Below, piece after piece: positions 8,692 to 17,755 of a stretch of 64,000 nucleotides of DNA (position 1 is its first letter; each line of letters begins with the position of its first letter). The stretch covers positions 186,001 through 250,000 of the forward strand of contig NZ_CP025118.1 in assembly GCF_002831665.1 (NCBI RefSeq). Direction: 5' to 3'. The stretch comes from Lacinutrix sp. Bg11-31 (lineage in GTDB: Bacteria; Bacteroidota; Bacteroidia; Flavobacteriales; Flavobacteriaceae). Under the pieces are notes generated by a model. It saw nothing but the letters and a program-made list of their open reading frames with translations, was not told the DNA's origin and did not search any database. The position numbers and the translations under genes were made by a program.

Positions 8692-8712
8692 AAAAAATAG
8701 TAAAGCAATAAA

Positions 8713-8742
8713 AAAGAGGCGCGCAAATTTGCGCGCCTCTTT
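8713..8742. terminator. Bidirectional rho-independent terminator
   Basis: A perfect 30-bp palindrome with a GC-rich core (AGAGGCGCGC pairing with GCGCGCCTCT) and A/T runs on both sides. It separates the lipoprotein gene on + from the convergent TlpA-like gene on -, and serves both. Confidence 0.9.
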
Positions 8743-8767
8743 CTTTATTGTTTTAGGATAGTGTCGT

Positions 8768-10672
8768 TTAAGACTTCAACAACGCTATCATTAAGTCCAT
8801 TTCTTGTTTTAGTTTGTCGTTACTACCACTAAAACCAACAGCTCTAAAGTTTATTTTTCCGCTAGGGCCAATAATTATTTTAGTAGGTATTCCTGTTATA
8901 CCATATTTTTTAGCAACTTCATAATCGTTGCTATCTTTCACTTTACCATCTATTAACACATGGAAATCGTAGTTGTTGTCTTTAATAAATTTAGCTACAT
9001 TTTCTTCTCTGTTTTTACCATCTTCAAAAGTATCTACAAAAAGTAAAACAACACTTTCATCGTCTTTATACTTTTCTACTACTTGTTGCATCCCTGGAAA
9101 AGAAGCTTTACAAGGTCCACACCAGGTTGCCCAGAAATCTAAAATAACAGTCTTTCCTTTTAAATCTTCAAGAGAGATGTTTTCGCCGTCTAAATTTCTA
9201 AGCACAAATTGTGGTGCTTCTTCATCTAGCATGGTTTCTTCTAATGCTGCTAATTCTCTATCGTTATTAGTTTTGTCGATTTTAGTAATTATAGCATCAA
9301 AATCTGTAGCCTCTGGCTTTAAAATTGTGTAAGCTGTTTTGTAAAAGTCTTTCATTTTGCTAGAACCATTACCTTCACTTAAAAACGAGTTCGCTTTATC
9401 TGCAGCTAATTTATATTGCTTGTCTGCAATCAAAAATTCTATGTAACGCTCGTTAACATCGTTACTTTTTTCATCACCAATAGCTTTGGCTTGATACTTT
9501 ATGGCTTCTTTTACGTTACCTAATTTGTATTGTAATAAAGCATAAGTATCTGCAAACATGTTGTAAGAGTTATCTATACTTTTTTTGTATTGGTTTTCTG
9601 TATAGTAAGCAGGTTTATTAGTAATATCTTTTTTAGCTTCCATTAATAAGTCTAAAGAAGCTTTAGAAAGTTGTGAAGCTAGTTCCATGTTTTTTCCTTC
9701 TTCTGCAGCAGGCCAAGCAACACTATTGTATAATCCAGCTTTATCATTTGCGCTGGTAATTTTACTAGCATATAATTTAAAACCAACTTCGTCTCCTGCT
9801 TTAAATTTTTGTTCAGCAATACTATTTGCTGCATAAGATAAATTAGCATCCATTCCAAAATTCGTTTCAAGAGTATTGAAAATTTTCTCTTTATCGGCTA
9901 GTGTTTTTGCATCGTAAAAGCTATTCATTAAAGATTGTTGTTTCAGTTTTCCATTTGGAAACTTTTCAATAGCAATCTTAGAAATAGAATCTATTCTTTT
10001 AGTGTCTCTTAGGTTTCTATATATAGTGCTTATTTTACTGTAATCGTCTTCTGTTAATTCTTTTTTAGAGGCCAGTTCAGCTAACATTGTGTTTGCTAAT
10101 ATTTTGCCTTTTTTGCTGTCACTCCTCATAACATTGCTTAAATATCTGGTTCCCCAAAGTTCTTTAAGTTCTGGATTTGCAGTAATATCTGCTTCAAGTG
10201 TTTGCGCAAAAACATCTGCATCACCTTTTAATCCGTAATTTTGACCACTGCCAGATTTATAGGCTTCCATGCTAGATTTACTACCAACAATAGTATTTCC
10301 GTCTTTATCTAAAACAGGAAATAGATACCCTTTTTTGTCATTATCTAAGTAGTCTCCATCTACTTTTAAATTTAAAGCTATTGCAGTAATAGAATCTGGA
10401 ATTGAAATTGTCGCTTTTCCATTTTCGAAAATTAAATCCTGCGGATAAGCTTTATAGCCATTAAGCATATAGTAAATACCTTCCATGTCTTGATCGTCAC
10501 CATTATAGGTAATAGTAACAGGTTTGTTATGCATTACAACGTCTGTTGATAGTTCAAAATCTCCCATTGTAAGCGTATTTGTTTTCTCTTCTTCTTTTTT
10601 ACAAGAGAAAATAACAAAAACAGAAAGTAATAAGGCTGCAGATAAATGCTTCATTTTTATGGTTTTAGTCAA
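8768..10672 (-). CDS. TlpA-like thioredoxin-fold lipoprotein
   Basis: 634 residues. The signal peptide ends at FVIFSC, a lipobox, so the protein is membrane-anchored outside the cytoplasm. Residues 35-110 look like a beta-sandwich, about 150-470 are helical and TPR-like, and from about 480 a thioredoxin/TlpA domain follows (APQFVLRNLDGENISLEDLKG). The redox motif WCGPC has Cys518 and Cys521, and the cis-proline loop is GIPT. The family reduces disulfides in envelope proteins, for example in cytochrome c maturation, but the long N-terminal part is typical of Bacteroidota versions of unknown target. An alternative start is the Met at codon 7 (10654), which gives a shorter signal peptide. Confidence 0.88.
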   Translation of the reverse strand: MTKTIKMKHLSAALLLSVFVIFSCKKEEEKTNTLTMGDFELSTDVVMHNKPVTITYNGDDQDMEGIYYMLNGYKAYPQDLIFENGKATISIPDSITAIALNLKVDGDYLDNDKKGYLFPVLDKDGNTIVGSKSSMEAYKSGSGQNYGLKGDADVFAQTLEADITANPELKELWGTRYLSNVMRSDSKKGKILANTMLAELASKKELTEDDYSKISTIYRNLRDTKRIDSISKIAIEKFPNGKLKQQSLMNSFYDAKTLADKEKIFNTLETNFGMDANLSYAANSIAEQKFKAGDEVGFKLYASKITSANDKAGLYNSVAWPAAEEGKNMELASQLSKASLDLLMEAKKDITNKPAYYTENQYKKSIDNSYNMFADTYALLQYKLGNVKEAIKYQAKAIGDEKSNDVNERYIEFLIADKQYKLAADKANSFLSEGNGSSKMKDFYKTAYTILKPEATDFDAIITKIDKTNNDRELAALEETMLDEEAPQFVLRNLDGENISLEDLKGKTVILDFWATWCGPCKASFPGMQQVVEKYKDDESVVLLFVDTFEDGKNREENVAKFIKDNNYDFHVLIDGKVKDSNDYEVAKKYGITGIPTKIIIGPSGKINFRAVGFSGSNDKLKQEMDLMIALLKS

Positions 10673-10900
10673 TAGTTATATTTTATAAAATTAATGAATT
10701 GAAAATGAACATTGTATTAATTAAATGTTATTGTTTGGTGCTTAAGTGGAAATTTGAACGTTGCTCTATAATAGAGTACTAATATTAAGAAGTAAAAAAA
10801 AGAAGCCTTTTTCTTATAAGTTACTGAAAAACAGTTATTTCTATAAGGTTAATTAAGGTTTGTATTGTAAAAAAACGTAAATTTAAGATAAACCAACACT

Positions 10901-11887
10901 ATGAATATCAAAAACTTAGCATTAAAAGGAGGAGGCGTTAAAGGCATTGCTTACGTTGGTGCTTTAAAAGAACTAGATAAAGCTGAAATTTATAAAGGAA
11001 TTGAGCGAGTTTCTGGAACGTCTGCAGGAGCAATTGTAGCATTAATGATTGCTTTACAATTGGCACCTTCAGAAATTGAAGCATTAATGCGTAAGTTAGA
11101 TTTTAAGGCTTTTAAAAGCGGATGGAATCCTATAAGAATATTTACTAAATACGGTTTGTATAGTGGAGATGAAATTCTAAAATTTATATATAAATGCTAT
11201 GTAGCTTCTAAAAAAGAACTTTCAGAAAAAGCTACATTTAGCGATTTTGAAAAGGCAGGATGTAAAGAGTTAATAGTTTTTGCATCAGATTTAAACACAA
11301 AAAATATTTGCGAATTTTCTGCATATAAAACACCAGATTGTATTGTTGCAGAAGCTGTTAGAGCATCAATGTCTATTCCGTTTTTCTTTAAAGGATGGCA
11401 GTTTTCAAACAGTATACCAAATAATCATATTTATGTAGATGGTGGTGTGATTTTTAATTATCCGTTGTCTTTTTTCGATAAACCACGTTTTCATAAAGAT
11501 GGCATTGAGTATCATCAAGAATCTCTAGGTCTTTTTTTAGAACCTAAAAAGATTTACGAAAAGAATAGTGATGATAATGAAGAAAGCCTTGCTACCGAAA
11601 AAGTACATGGTTTTAAAAAAACAATATACCTAAATGAGTTTAAATATGGTATGTGGATATTTCTATACATCAAGCATTTGTTTGATACTTTAATGAATTC
11701 TCAAGATATTGATTTGTTTGAAGAAAGCCATTTAGTAGATCGTACTATTTTTATAGATGATTTAGGTATTTCTGCTACAAATTTTAACCTAACAGATCAA
11801 GATAAAACCAATCTTGTAGACTCTGGAAGTAAAGGAGCACTTAGATATTTTGAATATAAAAAAAACAAAGAAACCGCTATTAATTAA
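10901..11887 (+). CDS. Patatin-like phospholipase
   Basis: 328 residues. The oxyanion loop GGGVKG is at residues 10-15, the nucleophile elbow GTSAG has Ser41, and the catalytic Asp is Asp180 in YVDGG. This is the complete Ser-Asp dyad of patatins, which cut acyl chains from membrane lipids. No signal peptide or membrane segment is seen, so it is probably cytoplasmic. It is first in a three-gene operon with the duplicated-domain membrane protein (18 bp downstream) and a DyP peroxidase. Patatins serve in lipid turnover, as secreted effectors or as immune effectors; the context does not decide. Confidence 0.9.
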   Translation: MNIKNLALKGGGVKGIAYVGALKELDKAEIYKGIERVSGTSAGAIVALMIALQLAPSEIEALMRKLDFKAFKSGWNPIRIFTKYGLYSGDEILKFIYKCYVASKKELSEKATFSDFEKAGCKELIVFASDLNTKNICEFSAYKTPDCIVAEAVRASMSIPFFFKGWQFSNSIPNNHIYVDGGVIFNYPLSFFDKPRFHKDGIEYHQESLGLFLEPKKIYEKNSDDNEESLATEKVHGFKKTIYLNEFKYGMWIFLYIKHLFDTLMNSQDIDLFEESHLVDRTIFIDDLGISATNFNLTDQDKTNLVDSGSKGALRYFEYKKNKETAIN

Positions 11888-11905
11888 CCAAAGTTCATTT
11901 TAAAA

Positions 11906-13240
11906 ATGAGTAAGCAAAATCCATTAACCCTTGTTACACCTATTAATCCAGATAAGTTAGAAGACTTGTATAAAGTGCTTTCTAAAATGAAGTACGCATT
12001 AGAGAAAGGAGAACATGAGTTGTTTGAAAAAACTAATAATATCCATTACTTAAGATGGCTTATTATTGACGACGAAGGTTTAATCTTTTTTAAAAACACA
12101 AACAGAAAACCTAAACTTATATTTTCTTCAAATTTTGATGGATCTGTAATGGATCACATTGCAGATTTATGTGGTGATATGGAACATCATCTTTTAGACA
12201 GCATTTATTCGTGTTGTTTAAACTATCCAAAGTCAGAGAGCTGTAACGCACAAACCAGAACAGATTTTCTAAAAGAATCTATGATTCAAGCTTCTGCTTT
12301 TTACAAAGGAAGTCCAGGTAGAAGTCTTGTGCAAATAAGGCAAGAACAAGGTTTAAGAATGTATTTAAGAGAAAAACTAGATACTGGAAATTTGGAGAAT
12401 AAATCGGCTAGAGAAATTCATCAGCAATTAAAAAAAGAGATAACTTCTCATTCAAAATTTTCATGGCTAAAAGAAAAATTTAGTATGCCTAAAATGCATT
12501 GGTTTAAATTTATTCTATTGGTTTTAGTTTTACTTGCTTTACTTCCAGTAATTATTATTTGGGTATTAATTGTAGAGTTTGGTTACGAAAGGCACGATGT
12601 GCATTACACAAAAGTGAGAAGTGATTTAGATTCAAAAAAAATTAAAGAGCTTGAAGAATATGAAGATCTTACAAGTGGAGAAGATTTAAGTAAGGAAAAC
12701 CAAGAAATCCAAGGGAAACTAGATAAAAATAAAGTAATTAATTATCAAAATCAGTTTTCACAATTGGTAGAAATGAAAGAAGGAAAAGTAAGATTAATTA
12801 CATTTAAAGCAATGATGCTTTTTGCAAAAACATTAATCCCAATAAAATTTACAAAAGGAGAGCTTATGGGTATTCCTACTATTCATTTTGCACGTTGGGT
12901 ATTATTTGACGATAATAAAAGAGTGCTATTTTTTAGTAATTTCGATGGGAGTTGGCAGCAATATTTAGGCGATTTTATAGATCAAAGTGGTTGGGGATTA
13001 ACTGGTATTTTTTCTAATACCAAGGTGTTTCCTAAAACCCGTTTTTTAATGACTGGTGGTGCTTATGACGAAGAGCGTTTTTTAGCATGGAGTAGAGACT
13101 CTGAACTTACAACACAAATTTGGTACTCTGCCTACCCAAATTTGTCTATAAAAAATGTGAACAATAATTCTCAAATTAGAGTATTGTTTTCTAAAGATTT
13201 AAATGAAAAAGGAGCAAAGAAATTATTCGAATTAATTTAA
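11906..13240 (+). CDS. Uncharacterised protein with duplicated domain around a membrane segment
   Basis: 444 residues, not recognised as a named family. A single membrane segment lies at about residues 202-228 (FILLVLVLLALLPVIIIWVLIV). Two halves share a motif: HYLRWLIIDDEGLIFF ... SSNFDGSVMDHIADL near 47-90 and HFARWVLFDDNKRVLFF ... SNFDGSWQQYLGDF near 328-360. This looks like a duplicated domain, although as read the halves would lie on opposite sides of the membrane unless the segment is a peripheral hairpin. It sits between patatin and DyP peroxidase with gaps of 18 and 5 bp, so it almost surely works with them. A guess is a substrate carrier or adaptor at the membrane. Confidence 0.75.
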   Translation: MSKQNPLTLVTPINPDKLEDLYKVLSKMKYALEKGEHELFEKTNNIHYLRWLIIDDEGLIFFKNTNRKPKLIFSSNFDGSVMDHIADLCGDMEHHLLDSIYSCCLNYPKSESCNAQTRTDFLKESMIQASAFYKGSPGRSLVQIRQEQGLRMYLREKLDTGNLENKSAREIHQQLKKEITSHSKFSWLKEKFSMPKMHWFKFILLVLVLLALLPVIIIWVLIVEFGYERHDVHYTKVRSDLDSKKIKELEEYEDLTSGEDLSKENQEIQGKLDKNKVINYQNQFSQLVEMKEGKVRLITFKAMMLFAKTLIPIKFTKGELMGIPTIHFARWVLFDDNKRVLFFSNFDGSWQQYLGDFIDQSGWGLTGIFSNTKVFPKTRFLMTGGAYDEERFLAWSRDSELTTQIWYSAYPNLSIKNVNNNSQIRVLFSKDLNEKGAKKLFELI

Positions 13241-13245
13241 AAAAA

Positions 13246-14667
13246 ATGGATACAATAGAATTACAAGATGTTCAAGGTTATGTTTTTAGAGCTTATGGTA
13301 ATATGCAGTTTTCCAGATTTGCATTGCTTAAAATTACTAATGCTGAAGCTGCAAAACGTTGGATTAGTGCAATTAGTAGCCAGTTAACCAATGCTTCAAT
13401 TGTAGTAAAAGAGCAATTGCCAGAAACGTGCTTAAATATTGCTTTTGCACCAAATGGTCTTAAAGCGTTAGGTCTTTCAGAAAAAAACATCAATACGTTT
13501 TCTCCTCCTTTTAAAGAAGGTATGACTACTGTGCACAGAACAAGTATTCTTGGAGATATAGATAGTAGTTCTCCCGAAAATTGGTTTTGGGGAGGATTAA
13601 AAAATGAACCTGTAGAATTGGCGCTTTTGGTATTTGGGAAAGACAAAGCAACCTGTTTAGACTATTTTAATGCGCTTAAAATAGATTTTGAAAAGCATGG
13701 CTTAGAAGAACATAGGAATCTTGATGGTATTTCATTAAAAGATAATAAAGAGCATTTTGGTTTTCGTGATGGCATTGCGCAGCCAATAGTTAGAGGAAGT
13801 GGTAGAACAGGACCAGAGCATAACACTGTAAATGCTGGAGAGTTTATTTTAGGCTATAAAAATAATTATAAAGTATATCCAGATTCACCAACCATTGCAG
13901 AGGCACAAGGTAATATGGATTTGTTGCCACCTAGCCCATTAAGAGAAGGGAAAAAGGATTTAGGTAAAAACGGAAGCTATTTTATTGTTAGGCAAATGCA
14001 ACAAGATGTTGAAGGTTTCTGGAACTTTATGAATGATAGAACACGTAACGATGATGGTGCTTTTAACGAAGAAGCAAGTATAAAATTAGCTTCGAAAATG
14101 ATGGGAAGATGGCCAAGTGGCTCTCCAATTTCTAAATTCCCAGATAAAGATCCTGGAGGCGTAAGTGATAACAATGATTTTTTATATGCTAAAGACGATC
14201 CTAAAGGTTTAAAATGCCCATTTGGTTCGCATGCAAGACGTATGAATCCTAGAGATAGTTTTGAAACAGATTCTCCCAAAAAATCATTATTACTCAGTAA
14301 CCGTCATCGTTTAATTCGTAGAGCGAGAGCCTATGGAGATCCTATTGTTGGCGCTCCAAATAACAACAAACCTAAAGGAGATGTTGGCTTATATTTTAAT
14401 TGCTTTAGTGCGGATATTAGTAGGCAATTTGAGTTTTTACAATATACTTGGTCTAATTATCCTAAGATAAAAGAATTGTATAGCGATCCAGATCCTATTA
14501 TTGGTGTGGTAGAAAACCCTAAAGAAGACGAAGAACAGCAATTTACTCTACAAGGTTGTCCAATTAATAAAACAGAAAAAAATCTAAAACGATTTGTAAC
14601 CATTAAAGGTGGTGCTTATTTCTTTTTTCCATCGATAACAACCATACGTTATTTGTGTAGTTTGTAA
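13246..14667 (+). CDS. DyP-type heme peroxidase
   Basis: 473 residues. The family signature GFRDGIAQP starts at residue 173 and carries the catalytic Asp176. The proximal heme ligand is His330 in GSHARRMNPRD, and a conserved arginine lies in RLIRRARAYG. DyP enzymes use hydrogen peroxide to oxidise dyes, phenolics or other substrates. No signal or Tat peptide is visible, so it is cytoplasmic or membrane-associated through its partner. It begins 5 bp after the duplicated-domain gene and ends directly against the stop of the convergent HD gene (no gap). A catalase-like heme protein is encoded 1.5 kb away on the other strand. Confidence 0.93.
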   Translation: MDTIELQDVQGYVFRAYGNMQFSRFALLKITNAEAAKRWISAISSQLTNASIVVKEQLPETCLNIAFAPNGLKALGLSEKNINTFSPPFKEGMTTVHRTSILGDIDSSSPENWFWGGLKNEPVELALLVFGKDKATCLDYFNALKIDFEKHGLEEHRNLDGISLKDNKEHFGFRDGIAQPIVRGSGRTGPEHNTVNAGEFILGYKNNYKVYPDSPTIAEAQGNMDLLPPSPLREGKKDLGKNGSYFIVRQMQQDVEGFWNFMNDRTRNDDGAFNEEASIKLASKMMGRWPSGSPISKFPDKDPGGVSDNNDFLYAKDDPKGLKCPFGSHARRMNPRDSFETDSPKKSLLLSNRHRLIRRARAYGDPIVGAPNNNKPKGDVGLYFNCFSADISRQFEFLQYTWSNYPKIKELYSDPDPIIGVVENPKEDEEQQFTLQGCPINKTEKNLKRFVTIKGGAYFFFPSITTIRYLCSL

Positions 14668-15246
14668 TTATAATTTTAGAAGCAAATTAAGGTTTTTTTG
14701 CTTTCTATGTTCTTTATAGTGTTTGCAAAATGAAGTATGATAATGATGATTTTTTATAAATTTAATTTGAGTAGCATTCCATTTTTTTCTTGTGGTTTGA
14801 GGTTTAAAATGTTTTAATTCTTCAAACAGTTTATCGCCCACTTTTTTAAAATTAGTAGTAGCAAGGTATTCTAAATCAGCATCTGCTAAAATGTTTTCTA
14901 ATAGCGTTTTTGGATTTTGAGGAACCTTTGTTGCGCGAATAATGTTGCAAATGGTGCTTATGTCTTCATTTGAAACATTAAATTTTTTTAATTCATTTTT
15001 AGCAATCTCACAACTTTTTTCTTCGTGAGTATCATAACTATAAATAAAACCTGTATCATGAAATAGTGCAGCTATTTTTAGTAAGTATAAATCTGGTTTA
15101 GAAACATTTTCTTTATGGGCTATATATATTGCGTTTTCTAAAATATATAAGGTGTGATTTGTGTTGTGATACGTTAAATAACTTGGGAGTTTAGCATTTA
15201 AAATCGCTAAAACATGATTATATATTTCTGTAAAATTGTCTATCAT
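14668..15246 (-). CDS. HD-domain phosphohydrolase-like protein
   Basis: About 192 residues from the start MIDNFTEIYNHV. Metal-binding residues of the HD superfamily are visible: the first His in YHNTNHTLYI, the HD pair in AALFHDTGF, and later LADADLEYL. HD proteins hydrolyse phosphate esters, including cyclic nucleotides and (p)ppGpp. An upstream in-frame Met would overlap the YitT gene by 38 bp; the chosen start lies 1 bp past the YitT stop, the normal operon layout. It is last of four minus-strand genes led by a nucleotide cyclase, so a phosphodiesterase role is an attractive but unproven idea. Confidence 0.8.
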   Translation of the reverse strand: MIDNFTEIYNHVLAILNAKLPSYLTYHNTNHTLYILENAIYIAHKENVSKPDLYLLKIAALFHDTGFIYSYDTHEEKSCEIAKNELKKFNVSNEDISTICNIIRATKVPQNPKTLLENILADADLEYLATTNFKKVGDKLFEELKHFKPQTTRKKWNATQIKFIKNHHYHTSFCKHYKEHRKQKNLNLLLKL

Positions 15247-15247
15247 T

Positions 15248-16138
15248 TTAATGATGCTTCTTTTTATTTGTAATACCTCCACCAACTTCTCTAATACTTT
15301 GAATATACATAAAAGCTTTTGGATCTTTAAGCTTAATAGCTTTCTTTATTTTGTGTACTTCTAATCGCGTTACTACTGCTACTACAATATCGCAATCTTG
15401 TTTAATGCCAAAAGATCCTGGTAAATTACCGCGTTCGCCTTTGTAGGTTGTAATCGCTTTATTAAAATCGTTTACTATTAGACTTTTAATTACTTCTGGA
15501 TTTGGCGAAATAATAGTTAATGAAATTAGTTTTTCGAAACCATCTACAACATAATCTGAAACTTTAATAGCAGTAAAAAAAGTTAAAATAGAATACATTG
15601 CTTTTTCAATGCCTAAGAAGCATGCAATAATTAAAAACAGGATTGTGTTAATGGCAACAATAATTTCGGAAGTTGAAAAACCATATTGCTCGTTAGTATA
15701 ATCTGCAAGAATTTCTAAACCATCAATAACGCCTCCACCACGAATAACAAAACCAATGCCTAACCCAACAAATACACCACCAAAAACAGCAGTTAGAAAG
15801 TGATCGTGAGTAACTGTTGGAATTGGTAAAACTGTAATAAAAACGCCAAGTAAAATAAGTGAAACAAAAGAATGAATAGCGAAATTTTTACCAATAATTT
15901 TATAGCCAAGAATAACAAAAGGAATATTTAATAGTATTAATGGAATGCCAACATTTATATGGTAAAATTCATGAATTAAGATTGAAATTCCCAGCAATCC
16001 ACCATCTAAAAAATGATTAGGAATCATAAAACCTTTTATAGCAATAACAGCAAATCCAACTCCAAAAAGTTTCCAAAGGATAGATTTTATACAAAAGACA
16101 CTTTTTAAATCTATGGTTTCTAAATTAGTGTTACTCAT
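15248..16138 (-). CDS. YitT-family membrane protein
   Basis: 296 residues. Several hydrophobic helices fill the first 200 residues with the repeated glycine-rich turns of YitT proteins (NHFLDGGLLGISIL, VIRGGGVIDGLEILA). The C-terminal cytoplasmic domain is of DUF2179 type (LIVNDFNKAITTYKGERGNLPG ... KDPKAFMYIQSIREVGG). The transported substance is unknown. It lies 28 bp after the catalase-like gene and 1 bp before the HD gene. Confidence 0.88.
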   Translation of the reverse strand: MSNTNLETIDLKSVFCIKSILWKLFGVGFAVIAIKGFMIPNHFLDGGLLGISILIHEFYHINVGIPLILLNIPFVILGYKIIGKNFAIHSFVSLILLGVFITVLPIPTVTHDHFLTAVFGGVFVGLGIGFVIRGGGVIDGLEILADYTNEQYGFSTSEIIVAINTILFLIIACFLGIEKAMYSILTFFTAIKVSDYVVDGFEKLISLTIISPNPEVIKSLIVNDFNKAITTYKGERGNLPGSFGIKQDCDIVVAVVTRLEVHKIKKAIKLKDPKAFMYIQSIREVGGGITNKKKHH

Positions 16139-16166
16139 CTTTTAATTGTTTTATGAATTAGATTTA

Positions 16167-17732
16167 TTAATCACCATTTTCGATATATTTTTTTGCGTTA
16201 TTTAAGCTTGCTTGCATAAATTTTTTAAACACAAAAGTTAAAATCAAGTTTAATATTAATCTTGAAAAAATGTTCTTGTAAGTAAAAGTGTAGTCCCAAG
16301 TAATTCGGGTTTTATCATCTATAGTATTAAACCAAACTTGTGCGTATGCAGTGTTCGAGAAATGCTTTATGGAGTTTGTGAATTCTGTAATTCTATAGGA
16401 GTAGTTTGCAAAAGGATTATAGCTTAAAAGTTCTTCTAAAGTAGATTGATTCTTATCTAAATAAACTGTTCTTTTTGCACCAACAAAGTCATAAGTTTCT
16501 GCGTTGTTTTTAGTATAGAGTACTGCAGGAATGGAACCGTGTTTTTTTAACCAATTTGGTAATTTTTCACCATTTGTAATAAAGTTAAAAGCAGTCGCTT
16601 TAGAGCAATTTATAGTTACTTGGGCTGTTTTTTTTAACGCTTTATTTTTTGGAATTGCGACGTTAATTCTATTCTTATCATGAATATGTACATTATTAAA
16701 AAATGAAGCATCCGCTTTTGGTTCAACATCTGGTACTCCATTTTTTTTGTGTCTATATTCAGCCATAAACTCGTAAACACGTTTTCTAACACGATTAAAA
16801 CTGCCTAACGGTCTGTGTTCTGGAAGCACATGCCAACTATTAAAAGATAAGTTCTCCCCAAACTCTAATTGTTTGTTTGTGTTAAACTGTTGTGGCGGAA
16901 TTTCTAAAGTTGCCAATTTTACATATTGCGAGGTCCACGGCACAGTTGGGTCTTCTATTGGCATTGTCGTTGCATCTGTTTGAAACTGCACAAAGAAGTC
17001 GAACTTTGCAGGATGATTATACAAGGTCTGCGCCATATTTATTTTTAAATAATGAGGCTCTTTTATGTTTTCGTTTACATAACAATTATCTGCAGATGGT
17101 TTTAAATAATATTTTACAGCCTTGTCTAATGCGCCAAAACGATAAGGTTGTGTGCTCCAATATGGTATTTCTAACGGATTTTTGCATTTTATAAAAGTAC
17201 CCATTAACCTTTTTAACAAACTCCAATGTTTCGGGTTTAAAAAATAGAGCAATAATTTTAATTTGTTTTTTGCAGTAGATGCTTTTAGTGTACCTCTAAA
17301 CTCTTTAATGTTTTTAGAGAAAAATGTTTCGCTGCTCATTAATAAAAAATCGTGAGTGGTTTCATGTCGTTTATTGTTTAGTAACTTTTCTCCTTGAACA
17401 TCCATTAATTTAATTGCAATACCTCTAATATCTTTCTTTTTATCTTTTTGCGGTTTAGATTGAGAATTCGAAAAACGTACCCAGCAATTATATGTTTTGA
17501 CTGTTTTAAAAACACCTATTTTTAATGCTTCTTTTAGGTCTGGTTCTATTATGAATTTTGCTTTTACACAACCATGCATTTTAGTGTGAATTTGACGAGG
17601 CATTTTCTTCTGGGCATAAACTCTATCCATTTGAGCTTGCATCTCGTCAATCATTTCCTGAATAATTTTATCTTCATCTGAAGAAATATATTCATAACCT
17701 ATTTGCAATGTATTGGTTGCTGGGTTTTTCAT
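16167..17732 (-). CDS. Catalase-like heme protein fused to SRPBCC domain
   Basis: 521 residues. The first 350 or so resemble the y4iL-like branch of the catalase fold: KMHGCVKAKFIIEP contains the distal-His type motif, VRFSNSQSKPQKDKKKDIRGIAIKL is the conserved core, and HRPLGSFNRVRKRVYEFMAEYRHKKN follows the family pattern near its end. This branch is related to catalase-linked allene oxide synthases and often does not act as a true catalase. Residues 370-521 (KTAQVTINCSKATAFNFIT ... YTFTYKNIFSRLILNLIL) form a SRPBCC/START-like ligand pocket, possibly for a hydrophobic molecule. It is second in the operon led by the cyclase. Confidence 0.8.
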   Translation of the reverse strand: MKNPATNTLQIGYEYISSDEDKIIQEMIDEMQAQMDRVYAQKKMPRQIHTKMHGCVKAKFIIEPDLKEALKIGVFKTVKTYNCWVRFSNSQSKPQKDKKKDIRGIAIKLMDVQGEKLLNNKRHETTHDFLLMSSETFFSKNIKEFRGTLKASTAKNKLKLLLYFLNPKHWSLLKRLMGTFIKCKNPLEIPYWSTQPYRFGALDKAVKYYLKPSADNCYVNENIKEPHYLKINMAQTLYNHPAKFDFFVQFQTDATTMPIEDPTVPWTSQYVKLATLEIPPQQFNTNKQLEFGENLSFNSWHVLPEHRPLGSFNRVRKRVYEFMAEYRHKKNGVPDVEPKADASFFNNVHIHDKNRINVAIPKNKALKKTAQVTINCSKATAFNFITNGEKLPNWLKKHGSIPAVLYTKNNAETYDFVGAKRTVYLDKNQSTLEELLSYNPFANYSYRITEFTNSIKHFSNTAYAQVWFNTIDDKTRITWDYTFTYKNIFSRLILNLILTFVFKKFMQASLNNAKKYIENGD

Positions 17733-17755
17733 TTTTAGTGGTTTAGTTCTTCATC

